Assembly: GCF_900299525.1 (NCBI RefSeq)
Contig: NZ_OMKA01000001.1
Span: 310,001 to 374,000 of the forward strand
Source: Aquimarina sp. Aq78
Lineage (GTDB): Bacteria > Bacteroidota > Bacteroidia > Flavobacteriales > Flavobacteriaceae
Length of the DNA stretch: 64,000 nt
Direction of reading: 5' to 3'
The notes below the pieces were generated by a model. The model was not told where the DNA came from. It saw only the letters and a program-made list of their open reading frames with translations, and searched no databases. Each line of letters begins with the position of its first letter. Position 1 is the stretch's first letter. Shown here one piece after another: positions 24,732 through 34,306 of the stretch. Both the position numbers and the translations under genes were made by a program.

Positions 24732-25438
24732 TACTTTCTTGTATTTTGATTGATGACGAACCTTTAGCTCTTAATTTATTAGAAGGTTATGTGAAATCTA
24801 CACCTTTTTTAAAATTGATTGCTAAATGCAATAGCGCTATTGCAGCAATGGAAATTATAGAACATGAATCGGTTGATTTGATTTTTACTGACATACAAAT
24901 GCCTAATCTATCTGGTATTGAATTCTCTAAACTACTTTTAAACAAAAACACTAAAGTTATTTTTACGACGGCATTTGAAGAATTTGCACTCGAAAGTTAT
25001 AAAGTTAATGCTATTGATTACTTAGTAAAACCAATTAGTTATCCTGAGTTTTTCTCTGCTGCGAATAAGGCAAAACAGTCAATGCTTAACAACTCGAATC
25101 AAACAAACTATATAGATGATTATATTTTTGTAAAGTCAGATTACAAGCTAATTAAGATAAATTTAAAAGACTTAATTTATGTTGAAGGTTTAAAAGATTA
25201 TTTAAAACTTTATACAGTCAATTCTGAAAAGCCAATCCTCACTTTAAAAAGCATGAAATCTTTAGCAGAAGAGTTGTCTAAAAAAAGCTTTATGCGTGTA
25301 CATCGTTCTTTTCTTGTTAATTTAAAGATGATAACGACTATAGAACGCAATCGTATTGTATTTGGAGATAAATACATTCCAGTTTCAGAAAAATACAGAA
25401 AAGAATTTCAAAGATTTATTAATACCGATTTTACATAA
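24728..25438 (+). CDS. LytTR-family response regulator (pair 3)
   Basis: 236 residues. Receiver with CILIDDEPLALNLLE, phosphoacceptor D55 in IFTDIQMPNLSG, TTAFEEFALESYKV and DYLVKPI; LytTR domain about 130-236 (FMRVHRSFLVNLKMI, YIPVSEKYRKEF). Translation is coupled to its kinase by a four-base overlap. The hydrolase at 25548 starts 109 bases later behind a repeat similar to the one before the kinase. Confidence 0.9.
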   Translation: MILSCILIDDEPLALNLLEGYVKSTPFLKLIAKCNSAIAAMEIIEHESVDLIFTDIQMPNLSGIEFSKLLLNKNTKVIFTTAFEEFALESYKVNAIDYLVKPISYPEFFSAANKAKQSMLNNSNQTNYIDDYIFVKSDYKLIKINLKDLIYVEGLKDYLKLYTVNSEKPILTLKSMKSLAEELSKKSFMRVHRSFLVNLKMITTIERNRIVFGDKYIPVSEKYRKEFQRFINTDFT

Positions 25439-25456
25439 TAGATAAAATTCTCCCGT

Positions 25457-25487
25457 TTGTCTAGAATTGTATCGTATCTATCTATTT
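25457..25487 (+). promoter_or_regulatory. Weak 21-bp tandem repeat before serine hydrolase gene
   Basis: TTGTCTAG at 25457 and CTATCTAT at 25478 share TCTA with the same 21-base period as the CGTCTAT pair upstream of the adjacent kinase. Match is short, so this is a tentative second binding site of regulator pair 3. Confidence 0.35.
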
Positions 25488-25547
25488 CATTTTAACAAGT
25501 CCTTACGTTTAATCAATTTTGATGTATTCATATAAAACTATATATCA

Positions 25548-26978
25548 ATGATTAAAGTAATTACATTTTTAATAATTTGTTTTGTATCAAGTTTACAAGC
25601 ACAAACAATAAATGACAAGATAGAGGAAATGATGCAAAAGCATGTTGAGCTTGATCAATTTTCCGGAACTGTTTTACTGGCAAAAGAAGGCAAAGTTTTA
25701 TACCAGAAAGCTTTTGGCGATGCAAATAAAAGCTATCAAATAAAAAACAATATAGATACAAAGTTTAATATTGCTTCAATGGGAAAAATGTTTACTGGCA
25801 TTTCCATTATGCAATTAGAAGAACGAGGGAAATTAAATATTAATGATCCGGTTGTAAAATACCTGAAAGACTTTCCTTTTGGCAATAAAATAACAATTCA
25901 CCATTTGTTATCACATACCTCTGGTTTAAGTAATTACATGGGGCACACTGTGTATAGAGCAAATAGAGGGAAGCGTTACATAATCAATGATATAATACCT
26001 TTTATTTACGAACAGAAATTAGAGTTTGATACTCCTGGAAAAAAATTTGCATATTCTAATTCTGGAATGGTTGTGCTAGGTGCAATTATTGAAAAAATTT
26101 CAGGACAATCTTATTCAGACTTTATTACTCAAAATATTTTTATTCCTGCTAAAATGAATAATACAGAAATGAGATTTTGGGATGATGTTGTAGAAAATAG
26201 AGCATTAGGTTATTTAAAATCGATATCTGGTAAATTCACAAATACAATATATACAAATAGTTCACCACAATCTGATGGCGGAATTTTATCTACAGTTAAA
26301 GATATGTTGAAGTTTGACCAAGCATTATACACTTCACTTCTAATTAATGAAAATTCTAAAAAGAAATTATTTACCAATGTTATACCAAAAGTAACTTACG
26401 GTTTGGCATTTCAAGTAGAAAATAAAAATAATAATAGGGTAGTAGGTCATGGTGGAGGATTACCAGGGTTTTCATCATATTTTTCAAGATATTTAGATGA
26501 CAAATACACTATAATTGCTCTATCTAACTACGATATGATATCTAGAAACATTGTATACTATATAGAAGATATCTTATATAATAAAAAATACCAATTACCA
26601 AAAGATAGATTACGCTTTTTTATTTACAGCAACAAAGCTAAAGTTAACAATTTCAACGATTTAAAAGATATTGAGAACTTTGTAAAAATACACAACTATT
26701 CTCTTAATCATCCACAACGCTTAAATCTTATTGCATATGAGTTTATGAGAGAAAAAGATACTGAATTTGCTATAAAATTATTTAAGCTAAATGTGCATTT
26801 ATTTCCGGATGAAGCAAACATGTATGATAGTTTAGGTGAAGCTTACGAAAACAATAAACAATTTGATTTAGCTCTAAAAAACTACGAAAAAGCGGTAGAA
26901 GTAGCTAAAAAGCAATCTCATAGGCTGCTAAATTCTTTTACGGCTAACCTAAATCGATTTAAAGAAAAGTTGCAATAA
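25548..26978 (+). CDS. Secreted serine hydrolase (class C beta-lactamase/PBP-like) with TPR tail
   Basis: 476 residues. A signal peptide ends at LQAQ (19). The beta-lactamase-like domain (about 25-345) has S77-M-G-K80, Y169-S-N171 and a GHGGGLPGF box near residue 300, so the catalytic set is intact. A C-terminal TPR region (about 395-460, DEANMYDSLGEAYENNKQFD) follows. Such proteins act as esterases, D-aminopeptidases or peptidoglycan hydrolases. The gene lies between LytTR pair 3 and a CPBP protease gene starting 10 bases after its stop. Confidence 0.88.
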   Translation: MIKVITFLIICFVSSLQAQTINDKIEEMMQKHVELDQFSGTVLLAKEGKVLYQKAFGDANKSYQIKNNIDTKFNIASMGKMFTGISIMQLEERGKLNINDPVVKYLKDFPFGNKITIHHLLSHTSGLSNYMGHTVYRANRGKRYIINDIIPFIYEQKLEFDTPGKKFAYSNSGMVVLGAIIEKISGQSYSDFITQNIFIPAKMNNTEMRFWDDVVENRALGYLKSISGKFTNTIYTNSSPQSDGGILSTVKDMLKFDQALYTSLLINENSKKKLFTNVIPKVTYGLAFQVENKNNNRVVGHGGGLPGFSSYFSRYLDDKYTIIALSNYDMISRNIVYYIEDILYNKKYQLPKDRLRFFIYSNKAKVNNFNDLKDIENFVKIHNYSLNHPQRLNLIAYEFMREKDTEFAIKLFKLNVHLFPDEANMYDSLGEAYENNKQFDLALKNYEKAVEVAKKQSHRLLNSFTANLNRFKEKLQ

Positions 26979-26988
26979 AATTAAATGC

Positions 26989-27669
26989 ATGAAAGATAAT
27001 ATAAAAGAAAACAACCAACTTAGTTTTCTCTTTGACCTAACTACCTACATAGCAATTATGTTTTTAATTAGAGAGACCTTTATCCCTAACACACACTATT
27101 TAGTTACAGGTTTTTTATATTCTGGCACCACTTTACTAGTAGCTACTTGGCAAATGAAAAGGCAACGAGTTACTTGGAAATCTTTAGGATTGATAAGACC
27201 TAAAAACATTACTAAAACATTTGTAAATGCAGGAATAATATTCATTATAATAATTGCTACACTACTCGTTTTTAATCTAATACAAGATTCGTTTTTGGTT
27301 GTAAAAGAAAGTAGTGCAGCAGTAAAAGGAACCAATACAGGTTATTCACTTAGTAATGGAGATTATGGTTATTTTTTTTCTGTTATTCTTTTTGTGTGGC
27401 TACAATCTGCATTTGAAGAATTACTAGAAAGAGGTTTCTTAATTACATGGATAGAAGGTTTGTTTTCAAATTTAAAATTTAGGACTACAATAGCGATTAT
27501 AGTACAAGCTTGTATTTGGGGTTTTAGACACTCGTATGATATTTCTGAACGTTCTTTATCAGTAGCACTAATCGGAATTATTATGGGGATTGCTTATGTG
27601 AAACTCAATAGAAATTTATGGCCTGTGATCATAGCTCATTGTGCTATGAATACTATGTCTATGATATAA
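26989..27669 (+). CDS. CPBP-family intramembrane metalloprotease
   Basis: 226 residues, about six membrane helices. All three family motifs are present: EELLER (EExxxR), FRHSYD with the metal-binding His and AHCAMN (HxxxN). Unlike the copy at 21384, the catalytic Glu pair is intact. It starts 10 bases after the serine hydrolase gene and is probably cotranscribed, which suggests joint processing of, or protection from, a peptide at the membrane; this pairing is inference. Confidence 0.85.
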   Translation: MKDNIKENNQLSFLFDLTTYIAIMFLIRETFIPNTHYLVTGFLYSGTTLLVATWQMKRQRVTWKSLGLIRPKNITKTFVNAGIIFIIIIATLLVFNLIQDSFLVVKESSAAVKGTNTGYSLSNGDYGYFFSVILFVWLQSAFEELLERGFLITWIEGLFSNLKFRTTIAIIVQACIWGFRHSYDISERSLSVALIGIIMGIAYVKLNRNLWPVIIAHCAMNTMSMI

Positions 27670-27779
27670 ATGATTGTCTATGTATTTCCTCTACAATTTG
27701 TTTAAAAATTTTCTAACGAAATGATTCTTAAAAAATAATAACGGAACATTTTCTAATGAATAGTAAGATTTTAGTTTTA

Positions 27780-28826
27780 CTATTTATTTTGATTCATAAA
27801 CCTAATGAGTTCCTCTGCAAATTTATCTGCTTCACTAAGCATGGGAGCATGTCCAGATCTTTCAAAGATGATTAGTTCTTTTATATCAGAACCTAAGTTA
27901 TCATAGGCCTCTTGTGCAAATGTTGCAGGTACTACTATATCATATTTACCCCAAAGTATTAATGATGGTATTTTAATTTCAGAAAGCCTGTTTGTATAAG
28001 ATAAATTTTCCCAAAGACCTTGGTTTGTTAATATAGATATCGTATTTCCCCTGTTCCAAAACGTAGTAATAAAGTTATAATTAAAAAATGTATCGCTATC
28101 ATTTTCTACCTTATTAATTACATTATCGGCAACAAGTCTTCTTTCTGCTTTAAATGCTCTATTATTCATATCAAAAAAATGATCTTGACGATATTCTGTA
28201 GTAACATTATTTGCCAAGTCAATAGTACCTTCCCAAAAACTAATATTATTCCCTAGTTCAATTTGTTCGGCAGCCACTTTCTTAAAAGTTGAGATGTATT
28301 CAGAATACATTCCGCTGGGGTTATGGAGACCATCAACAGCAATCCACCCTAAAAATTCATTCTGATCTTTCAATACTGTAGCTGTTCCTAATGTACCTCC
28401 CCAACTATGTCCCATTAAGAAAAAACGAGAATCATTTCCATATTTGCGTTTCATTACTTTTACCAAGGCCAAAACATCTTCTGCCATAATGTCCACGCTT
28501 ATCCCATTTTCAGAATAATTCCCTTGAGACATTCCAGAACCTCGTTGGTCAAAATAAACAACTGCATATTCTTTTTCAATTTTATTTTTAAAAGTGCCAA
28601 AGCGATAGCTCAACCCTGTATCTCCCGGGCCTCCGTGTAATATAATCAGAAATACTTTTTTAGTACCGTTTCCATGAATATAAGCTGGCATATCTGCATT
28701 CTTATGACGTACAAAGATTGTATCGCTCAAATTGCCTAAATCGTCATCATTTGAGCACGAAAGGACACTTAAAATGGTTGCTATGACAAGTACTGTTCTC
28801 AATTTTTCAAATATTACGTTTTTCAT
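27780..28826 (-). CDS. Alpha/beta hydrolase lipoprotein, prolyl aminopeptidase-like
   Basis: 348 residues with a lipobox (VLSC, Cys24). HGGPGDTG at about 64-71 (oxyanion region of proline iminopeptidases), FDQRGSGMS, the nucleophile elbow GHSWGG with S141, a late GKYDIVVP and SGHAPMLS (catalytic Asp and His) make an S33-type alpha/beta hydrolase. It should act at the envelope surface on peptides or esters. It overlaps the preceding gene by four bases and is divergent from LytS/LytTR pair 4. Confidence 0.85.
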   Translation of the reverse strand: MKNVIFEKLRTVLVIATILSVLSCSNDDDLGNLSDTIFVRHKNADMPAYIHGNGTKKVFLIILHGGPGDTGLSYRFGTFKNKIEKEYAVVYFDQRGSGMSQGNYSENGISVDIMAEDVLALVKVMKRKYGNDSRFFLMGHSWGGTLGTATVLKDQNEFLGWIAVDGLHNPSGMYSEYISTFKKVAAEQIELGNNISFWEGTIDLANNVTTEYRQDHFFDMNNRAFKAERRLVADNVINKVENDSDTFFNYNFITTFWNRGNTISILTNQGLWENLSYTNRLSEIKIPSLILWGKYDIVVPATFAQEAYDNLGSDIKELIIFERSGHAPMLSEADKFAEELIRFMNQNK

Positions 28827-29440
28827 TGTTTTCTCTTTTTAAAATTAAAACGATATCCATACTGTAAAGAAATAGACGGTAGTGTTGTTGCATTATAACG
28901 AGTTCTTAACATTAGGTTTAAATTAAAGTAACTCCCGCTTCGTTTTTTACCTTTTCGTAGTTTGCCTAATCCAATAGAAATAGAAGGAGCATAATAACCA
29001 CGACCTGGCAGAAATACTTTATTTACATTATCACCTTTTACTTCGTACGTTTCTGGTAGAAAAGAACGATAATATCCTAATGGATTTAATGCAATACTAA
29101 TTTGTTTTCCTTTGGTATTTGTTCTTCTCCAGATAAGCCCGTAATTAGTGAAAACTCCTGTATCTGTTTTGGTAGCAAAATTGGTAGTAATACCAAGGTT
29201 TCCATCAAATAAAAATTGATGTGTAATCCTTTTTTGCCCACGCTTTCTTTCTTTAATTTTAACCTTTTCTTTCCATAGGTATTCTGCTCCAAAATTTAAT
29301 CCGTTATTCCAAATTATATTACCAGAATAGCCTATTTTAAACTCTGTTTTATCCAAAAAAGAAGTAGTACTCTCCATTTTATTTTGAGCATGGCTAGTAA
29401 TAACAAATAAACATAGGATGACCAAAATGTATTTTTCCAT
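28823..29440 (-). CDS. Secreted or outer-membrane beta-rich protein of unknown family
   Basis: 205 residues with a signal peptide (MEKYILVILCLFVITSH to AQ). The remainder is dominated by alternating beta strands with basic turns (KIGYSGNIIWNNGL, SLQYGYRFNFKKRKQ at the end), suggesting a small outer-membrane barrel. I do not recognise a family. Its stop overlaps the start of the alpha/beta hydrolase by four bases, so the two are a coupled pair driven from the region shared with LytTR pair 4. Confidence 0.65.
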   Translation of the reverse strand: MEKYILVILCLFVITSHAQNKMESTTSFLDKTEFKIGYSGNIIWNNGLNFGAEYLWKEKVKIKERKRGQKRITHQFLFDGNLGITTNFATKTDTGVFTNYGLIWRRTNTKGKQISIALNPLGYYRSFLPETYEVKGDNVNKVFLPGRGYYAPSISIGLGKLRKGKKRSGSYFNLNLMLRTRYNATTLPSISLQYGYRFNFKKRKQ

Positions 29441-29504
29441 TTTTTGCGTTTAAGATTTAAATCAAATCAACAGAAAAAGAAGCTTCAGGAAATAATATTT
29501 TGAT

Positions 29505-29540
29505 AAACGTTGAATAACTAATGATGACCGTCAAAAATTA
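29505..29540 (+). promoter_or_regulatory. 21-bp spaced CGTT/CGTC pair, candidate LytTR site
   Basis: CGTTGAATAA begins at 29508 and CGTCAAAAATTA at 29529, a 21-base period, in the region shared by kinase pair 4 and the divergent OMP/hydrolase pair. Similarity between units is modest (CGT plus AT-rich tail), but period and position repeat what is seen before other LytTR genes. Confidence 0.4.
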
Positions 29541-29586
29541 GGCTAACACAATTAAATTATGCTTTCCTTTGTTTAAAATATTCAAA

Positions 29587-30609
29587 ATGAATACATCCAA
29601 AATAGCACTAGTAGCAGGACACATATTGTTCTGGTTATTAAATTATTGGTTTGTTACTCTTGGATCCGAATTTAATTGGAATGGTTTTACGTACACTAAT
29701 GGTAGTTTAGCATATGCCTATGCGTATGGACTATTTTTTAATGCCTTATTATTTTATATACAAGTCTTCTGGTTGTTTCCAAAAATTTATGTGCGCAATA
29801 AAAAGATGAAATTCTATATGATTTCTATTTCTACAATCGTTGTAATTTCTCTTATAGAGACCTATTTTGATATGATACTTCTTGGGACATACGGTGTTAA
29901 TAATGAACCAATAATTGGAAGTTTCAACGCTAATACCATATTTCACATCCTATACAGTATTGCTGGCTTCTACTACATCCTTAAATATGAACACAAAAAA
30001 ACCAAAAAAATAAATCAAAACCTTTTAGAAGAAACCTACAAAACCGAATTAAAATATCTAAAAGCACAATTGAATCCTCACTTTTTATTTAATGGAATAA
30101 ATAGTGTTTACCATTTAATTGGTAAAAACGATGCTTTGGCCAAACAAACTTTGCTACAGTTTTCAGGACTATTGCGGTATCAGTTATATGAAAGTGGAAC
30201 CCATATTTCCTTAGAAAAAGAATTAGATTATGTGTTAAAATACATCAAAATTGAAGAGACTCGTAGAGGATCAGATATTCATTTAGAGTATGATATACAA
30301 TTTGAGAATTCTAATAAAAAAATAGCCCCTTTGTTGTTGATTCCATTTATAGAGAATGCCTTTAAACATTGTAGTAATCATATGGATAGCAGCACCAATA
30401 CAATCCATATTAAAATTGAAGAAGCAGGGGGGAAGCTTCACTTAGATGTTACAAACAGTTATGATCAGTTAAGTAATGAAAATGTAGCGGGAGGCATTGG
30501 ATTAACTAATGTACAAAAACGATTATCGTTATTATACCCAAATACACATCAGCTAAAAATCAATAAGGAAAAGATCCATTTTATTGTGGATTTATCTATT
30601 CGTTTATAA
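29587..30609 (+). CDS. LytS-type sensor histidine kinase (pair 4)
   Basis: 340 residues from the ATG at 29587; an in-frame TTG at 29569 adds six residues and is less likely. Four membrane spans (about 6-23, 42-62, 75-95, 118-132), a linker, and a His_kinase domain with H165 in LNPHFLFNGINS, N box IENAFKHC and GIGLTNVQKRLSLLYP. The regulator follows 9 bases after the stop. Divergent neighbours (OMP-like protein and S33-type hydrolase) are the probable targets. Confidence 0.9.
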   Translation: MNTSKIALVAGHILFWLLNYWFVTLGSEFNWNGFTYTNGSLAYAYAYGLFFNALLFYIQVFWLFPKIYVRNKKMKFYMISISTIVVISLIETYFDMILLGTYGVNNEPIIGSFNANTIFHILYSIAGFYYILKYEHKKTKKINQNLLEETYKTELKYLKAQLNPHFLFNGINSVYHLIGKNDALAKQTLLQFSGLLRYQLYESGTHISLEKELDYVLKYIKIEETRRGSDIHLEYDIQFENSNKKIAPLLLIPFIENAFKHCSNHMDSSTNTIHIKIEEAGGKLHLDVTNSYDQLSNENVAGGIGLTNVQKRLSLLYPNTHQLKINKEKIHFIVDLSIRL

Positions 30610-30618
30610 TATTCAAAA

Positions 30619-31299
30619 ATGAAACAACTCAATGCTTTAATTATAGATGATGAGCCCATAGCTAGAGAGGGTATTGCAGACTATTGTAAAGAGATTTTAT
30701 TTTTAAATGTTGTTGGACTATGTAAGAATGTGTTGCAGGCAAATCATTATCTAGAAAGTAATCAAGTCGATTTAATTTTCTTAGATATTAATATGCCTAT
30801 AGTATCAGGTATTGATTGGTTAAAAGGCTTAAAAAACTCTCCCTCGATCATTATGACCACTGCATACGAAGCGTATGCTTTGGAAAGTTTTACGTATAAC
30901 GTTTTGGATTATTTAGTAAAGCCGATTTCATTTGAGCGTTTTTTGCAGGCCGTTAATAAAGTAAACAATTATTACCTGCATAAAACTGAAAATGAAGTAC
31001 TGTTTTTAAAAAGTGAAAAACAGCTTAAAAAGATAAATGTAAATGATATTCTATTTGCAGAAGCTATGCAAAATTATATCAAAGTTGTAACAGTTACAGA
31101 GATCATAATTACACATATGTCTTTAAAAAGTTTTAAAGATCAATTACCAGAAGATAATTTTATTCAAACACATAAATCATATATAGTATCAAAATACAAA
31201 ATAGATAAAATTATAGAGAATCAAATTATTATTGGAAAACATACGATTCCAATAAGTGTGCGTTTAAAAAAAACGGTTTTAAGCAGTCTCAAAATTTAG
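30619..31299 (+). CDS. LytTR-family response regulator (pair 4)
   Basis: 226 residues. Receiver domain with ALIIDDEPIAREGI, phosphoacceptor D56 in LIFLDINMP, MTTAYEAYALESF and LDYLVKPI; LytTR domain about 125-226 (FIQTHKSYIVSKYKID, IPISVRLKK). It sits 9 bases behind its kinase and converges with LytTR pair 5, whose regulator ends 34 bases away on the other strand. Confidence 0.9.
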   Translation: MKQLNALIIDDEPIAREGIADYCKEILFLNVVGLCKNVLQANHYLESNQVDLIFLDINMPIVSGIDWLKGLKNSPSIIMTTAYEAYALESFTYNVLDYLVKPISFERFLQAVNKVNNYYLHKTENEVLFLKSEKQLKKINVNDILFAEAMQNYIKVVTVTEIIITHMSLKSFKDQLPEDNFIQTHKSYIVSKYKIDKIIENQIIIGKHTIPISVRLKKTVLSSLKI

Positions 31300-31333
31300 T
31301 TTTGTGATATACGCTACCCATATTTTTACGCTA

Positions 31334-32041
31334 TCAATTCTTAATTGACTTGATAATCTCTTTATAGGAGGCACCAATCGGGATTTCCATACCGCCAAGT
31401 AAAACAACATCTTTTGCAGTTAAGGAAGCAATTTTTCTGGTGTTAATAATATAGGAACGATGAACCCTCAAAAAATTGGGAGGTAACCTTTCAACAAAAG
31501 AGCTTATTTTATCTTTTGTAATTATGATGTCGTTTGCAGTGTGTATTCTCACATAGTCTTTAATGCTGTCAATAAATAGAATATCGCTAAACTCTATTCT
31601 AATCATCCTTTTGTTTGAATTAACAAAGATGTGATCTAATGTCTTATCCATCTCTGATGATTCTTGGGAGGTAGATGGGGGCGTTGTATTCAATGCCTTG
31701 TATTTATTGATAGATTTATAAAACCGAATAAAAGATATGGGCTTTAATAAATAATCAATGATATCCAATTCATAACCTTCCAAAGCATATTCTCTGTAGG
31801 CTGTGGTTAGTATAACTTTGGGTTGTATGTTTGTGTTTTTTATAAAATCGATACCAGTAACTACAGGCATTTGGATATCCAGAAACAAGAGGTCAATAGT
31901 AGTATTTTGAAGAAAATGTCCAGCAGTTATGGGGTTGTCAAATGTTGCTACAAGTTCAAGGTCTGGTATTTCCAATATGTGTTTTTCAAGTACCCTAATG
32001 GCTAGTGGCTCATCATCTACGACCATACATTTGATTGCCAT
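31334..32041 (-). CDS. LytTR-family response regulator (pair 5)
   Basis: 235 residues. Receiver with MVVDDEPLAIRVLEK, phosphoacceptor D55 in LLFLDIQMPVVTG, TTAYREYALEGYEL and DYLLKPI; LytTR domain about 130-235 (FLRVHRSYIINTRKIASL, IPIGASYKE). One base separates its start from the kinase stop. It is tail-to-tail with regulator pair 4. Confidence 0.9.
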   Translation of the reverse strand: MAIKCMVVDDEPLAIRVLEKHILEIPDLELVATFDNPITAGHFLQNTTIDLLFLDIQMPVVTGIDFIKNTNIQPKVILTTAYREYALEGYELDIIDYLLKPISFIRFYKSINKYKALNTTPPSTSQESSEMDKTLDHIFVNSNKRMIRIEFSDILFIDSIKDYVRIHTANDIIITKDKISSFVERLPPNFLRVHRSYIINTRKIASLTAKDVVLLGGMEIPIGASYKEIIKSIKN

Positions 32042-32042
32042 A

Positions 32043-33119
32043 TTATTGTAAATTAATCGTTAATACTACCTGAAAATCATTGTCTGTTTTGGTGCTTTTC
32101 AGGTCATAGTTATTTTTATAGTTCAGTTCTAATTGTCTTTGTGCATTAGAAAATCCAATTCCAGAATTTGATTCATTTTTCGTATCGTATTGTCTGTTTT
32201 CTGGTAGTGTATTAAAAACTTTAAAGCATAGTTGATCTTGGTTTGTGGTTAATTCAATTTGAATTACCGAATCTTTGAGATTATTACTCGCACCGTGTTT
32301 AAAGGCGTTTTCGATAAATGATATCAGGATTAAAGGGGCTATCATTACATTGGGAGAATGAAGATGGTATGTAAAGTTCAATGTTAATTTATTGCCATAG
32401 CGTAGCGATTCCAAATCTATGTAATCCTGTATAAAAGCAATTTCTTTTTTTAATGGAACTTCAGCATCTTTACATCGATAAAGCATATAATCTAGCATAT
32501 CTGATAGTTTTAAAACAACCTCAGGAGCTTTTTCAGATCGATCTAATGTTAATGAATACAAATTATTTAATGTATTGAACAAAAAATGCGGATTTGTTTG
32601 CGCTTTTAAAAACTTAAGCTCAGTATTCGCTTTTTCTTTTTGTAAAACTTCCAGTTGATGACGTTCTTCAAAACGGTCCTTAACTATCTTAGTCATTAGC
32701 ATTAAAAAAACGAATACATAGACCGATGGAAAATGAACAACTGCCAAGTGAAATGGGTCTGCTAATATGTCTATGAAGCTTTCCTCCTTGTAATATTTAG
32801 GGATAAAAAATTTAGTCAAGTACATACTTGAAAGCTTTGAAATAACTAAAAACACATATACAGATATCAAAAAAGAGAATCCAAACTTAAGATACTTCTT
32901 TTTAAATAGAAGTTTGGGTACCTGGTAATAGACTAAAAAATAACTTGCTAATAATTGGGCAGGTAAAAAACTCAAACTAGAGTTTACAGTCTTTTCAACG
33001 CTTCCATCATTTAATGCAGCCAATATGGGTAAACTTATAAACAATAAAAACCAAAATATGAGGTGTGAAACAACTCTATTCTGAATGATCCAATCGATCA
33101 AGTTCTTTCTTTTGACCAT
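32043..33119 (-). CDS. LytS-type sensor histidine kinase (pair 5)
   Basis: 358 residues. Membrane spans at about 18-36, 50-66, 78-98 and 125-144, then a coiled linker and a His_kinase domain with H178 in TNPHFLFNTLNN, N box IENAFKHG and GIGFSNAQRQLELNY. Divergent from it are a PD40 propeller gene and the fused serine hydrolase-PD40 gene, which are the likely targets. A GTT pair spaced 21 bases lies in the shared region. Confidence 0.9.
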   Translation of the reverse strand: MVKRKNLIDWIIQNRVVSHLIFWFLLFISLPILAALNDGSVEKTVNSSLSFLPAQLLASYFLVYYQVPKLLFKKKYLKFGFSFLISVYVFLVISKLSSMYLTKFFIPKYYKEESFIDILADPFHLAVVHFPSVYVFVFLMLMTKIVKDRFEERHQLEVLQKEKANTELKFLKAQTNPHFLFNTLNNLYSLTLDRSEKAPEVVLKLSDMLDYMLYRCKDAEVPLKKEIAFIQDYIDLESLRYGNKLTLNFTYHLHSPNVMIAPLILISFIENAFKHGASNNLKDSVIQIELTTNQDQLCFKVFNTLPENRQYDTKNESNSGIGFSNAQRQLELNYKNNYDLKSTKTDNDFQVVLTINLQ

Positions 33120-33219
33120 AGCGTATAAATATATAAAATATGGACATAGTATTCCTTTTAAAAAGACGAATCTCGATAATCTATTGCCAAAATCACACTT
33201 TCTACAGAATTAAGAATAG

Positions 33220-33251
33220 TATCCGTTACTAATAGGTTTATGTCAGTTCGA
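33220..33251 (+). promoter_or_regulatory. 21-bp spaced TCCGTT/TCAGTT pair, candidate LytTR site
   Basis: TCCGTTACT (GTT at 33225) and TCAGTTCGA (GTT at 33246) are 21 bases apart. Both match the (T/A)(A/C)(C/A)GTT half-site of characterised LytTR regulators. The pair lies between divergent kinase pair 5 and the PD40 gene at 33344. Confidence 0.45.
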
Positions 33252-33343
33252 AGATATCGTTCGTCTATTTTAGAATTTTTCATTTATCCTATTCGATACG
33301 TTTGTTTAATAGTATTACTCAAATATTATTAAAAAGTAAGAAT

Positions 33344-34246
33344 ATGAAGTATATAAAAACTATCGGCATCCTTTTACCTTTCCTTTCTTTTTTGGTTGGT
33401 TATAGTCAGAACAATAAAAAATCTGAATCCACATCCTATACAATTGCTTATTCGTCCAAAGAGTCGGGTGATGGAGAAATTTATCTAACTGACGAAGACG
33501 GCAAATCGAAAATTAGGATTACAGACCGTCCCGGAAATGATGGATATGTAGCTTGGTCTCCTGATGGAAAACACATCGCTTCTTATGGTTATTACGATGG
33601 AGGAAACACTTGGTCCATTCATACGATGAATATGGATGGAACCAACAGGAAACGATTAACGCATGCAAAAAATAAATGGGATAGTGCGCCAACATGGTCT
33701 CCTGATGGAAGAAAAATTGCTTTCGCAAGAGGCTATAGTAATGCAGAAGGAGTATGGTATTATGAAATTTGGATAATGAATTCAGATGGTAGCAGACAGA
33801 CTCAAATCAAACCACTGAATGGTGGTGGGCCATGTTTTACCCCAGATGGTAGGATTGTTTTTCACTCAGAACACAAAGATAAAAACAATGAGATAAGCAT
33901 AGCAGATATTGATGGTAATAACATAATTCAGTTGACAAATAATGAAGCTAAAGAATTGCATCCTGAAGTTTCTGCCGATGGTAAGCAAATCGTTTTTATG
34001 TCTGATAGAGATGGAAATTTTGAAATTTATAAAATGAATACAGATGGTTCTAATCAAAAACGCTTAACCCATAATGATGTTGATGATTGGAACCCTTCCT
34101 GGTCTCCTGATGGTTCTCGGCTGCTATATTCATCACAAAAAGAAAATGAATACCCTAATATCTATATGATAGATAAAGATGATTCTTCTTTAAAAAAAAT
34201 TATAACCAATGGCTCAGGCCCTGCATGGCTAAAACTAAAGAAATAA
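33344..34246 (+). CDS. Secreted PD40/TolB-like beta-propeller protein
   Basis: 300 residues from the ATG at 33344 (an in-frame TTG at 33302 is a poor start). A signal peptide ends at GYSQ. The protein consists of repeated PD40 blades with SPDGKHIASY, SPDGRKIAFARG, TPDGRIVF, SADGKQIVFMSDRDGNFEIY and SPDGSRLLYSS, as in the TolB C-terminal propeller. It is a predicted periplasmic or surface binding protein. A close paralogue occupies 47168-48025. The fused serine hydrolase gene follows 60 bases later. Confidence 0.88.
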   Translation: MKYIKTIGILLPFLSFLVGYSQNNKKSESTSYTIAYSSKESGDGEIYLTDEDGKSKIRITDRPGNDGYVAWSPDGKHIASYGYYDGGNTWSIHTMNMDGTNRKRLTHAKNKWDSAPTWSPDGRKIAFARGYSNAEGVWYYEIWIMNSDGSRQTQIKPLNGGGPCFTPDGRIVFHSEHKDKNNEISIADIDGNNIIQLTNNEAKELHPEVSADGKQIVFMSDRDGNFEIYKMNTDGSNQKRLTHNDVDDWNPSWSPDGSRLLYSSQKENEYPNIYMIDKDDSSLKKIITNGSGPAWLKLKK

Positions 34247-34306
34247 TAAGGTTTGAGTACAATTAAATGATGTAAGACTTGATTCTAAAGACGAAAAATA
34301 AGAACA

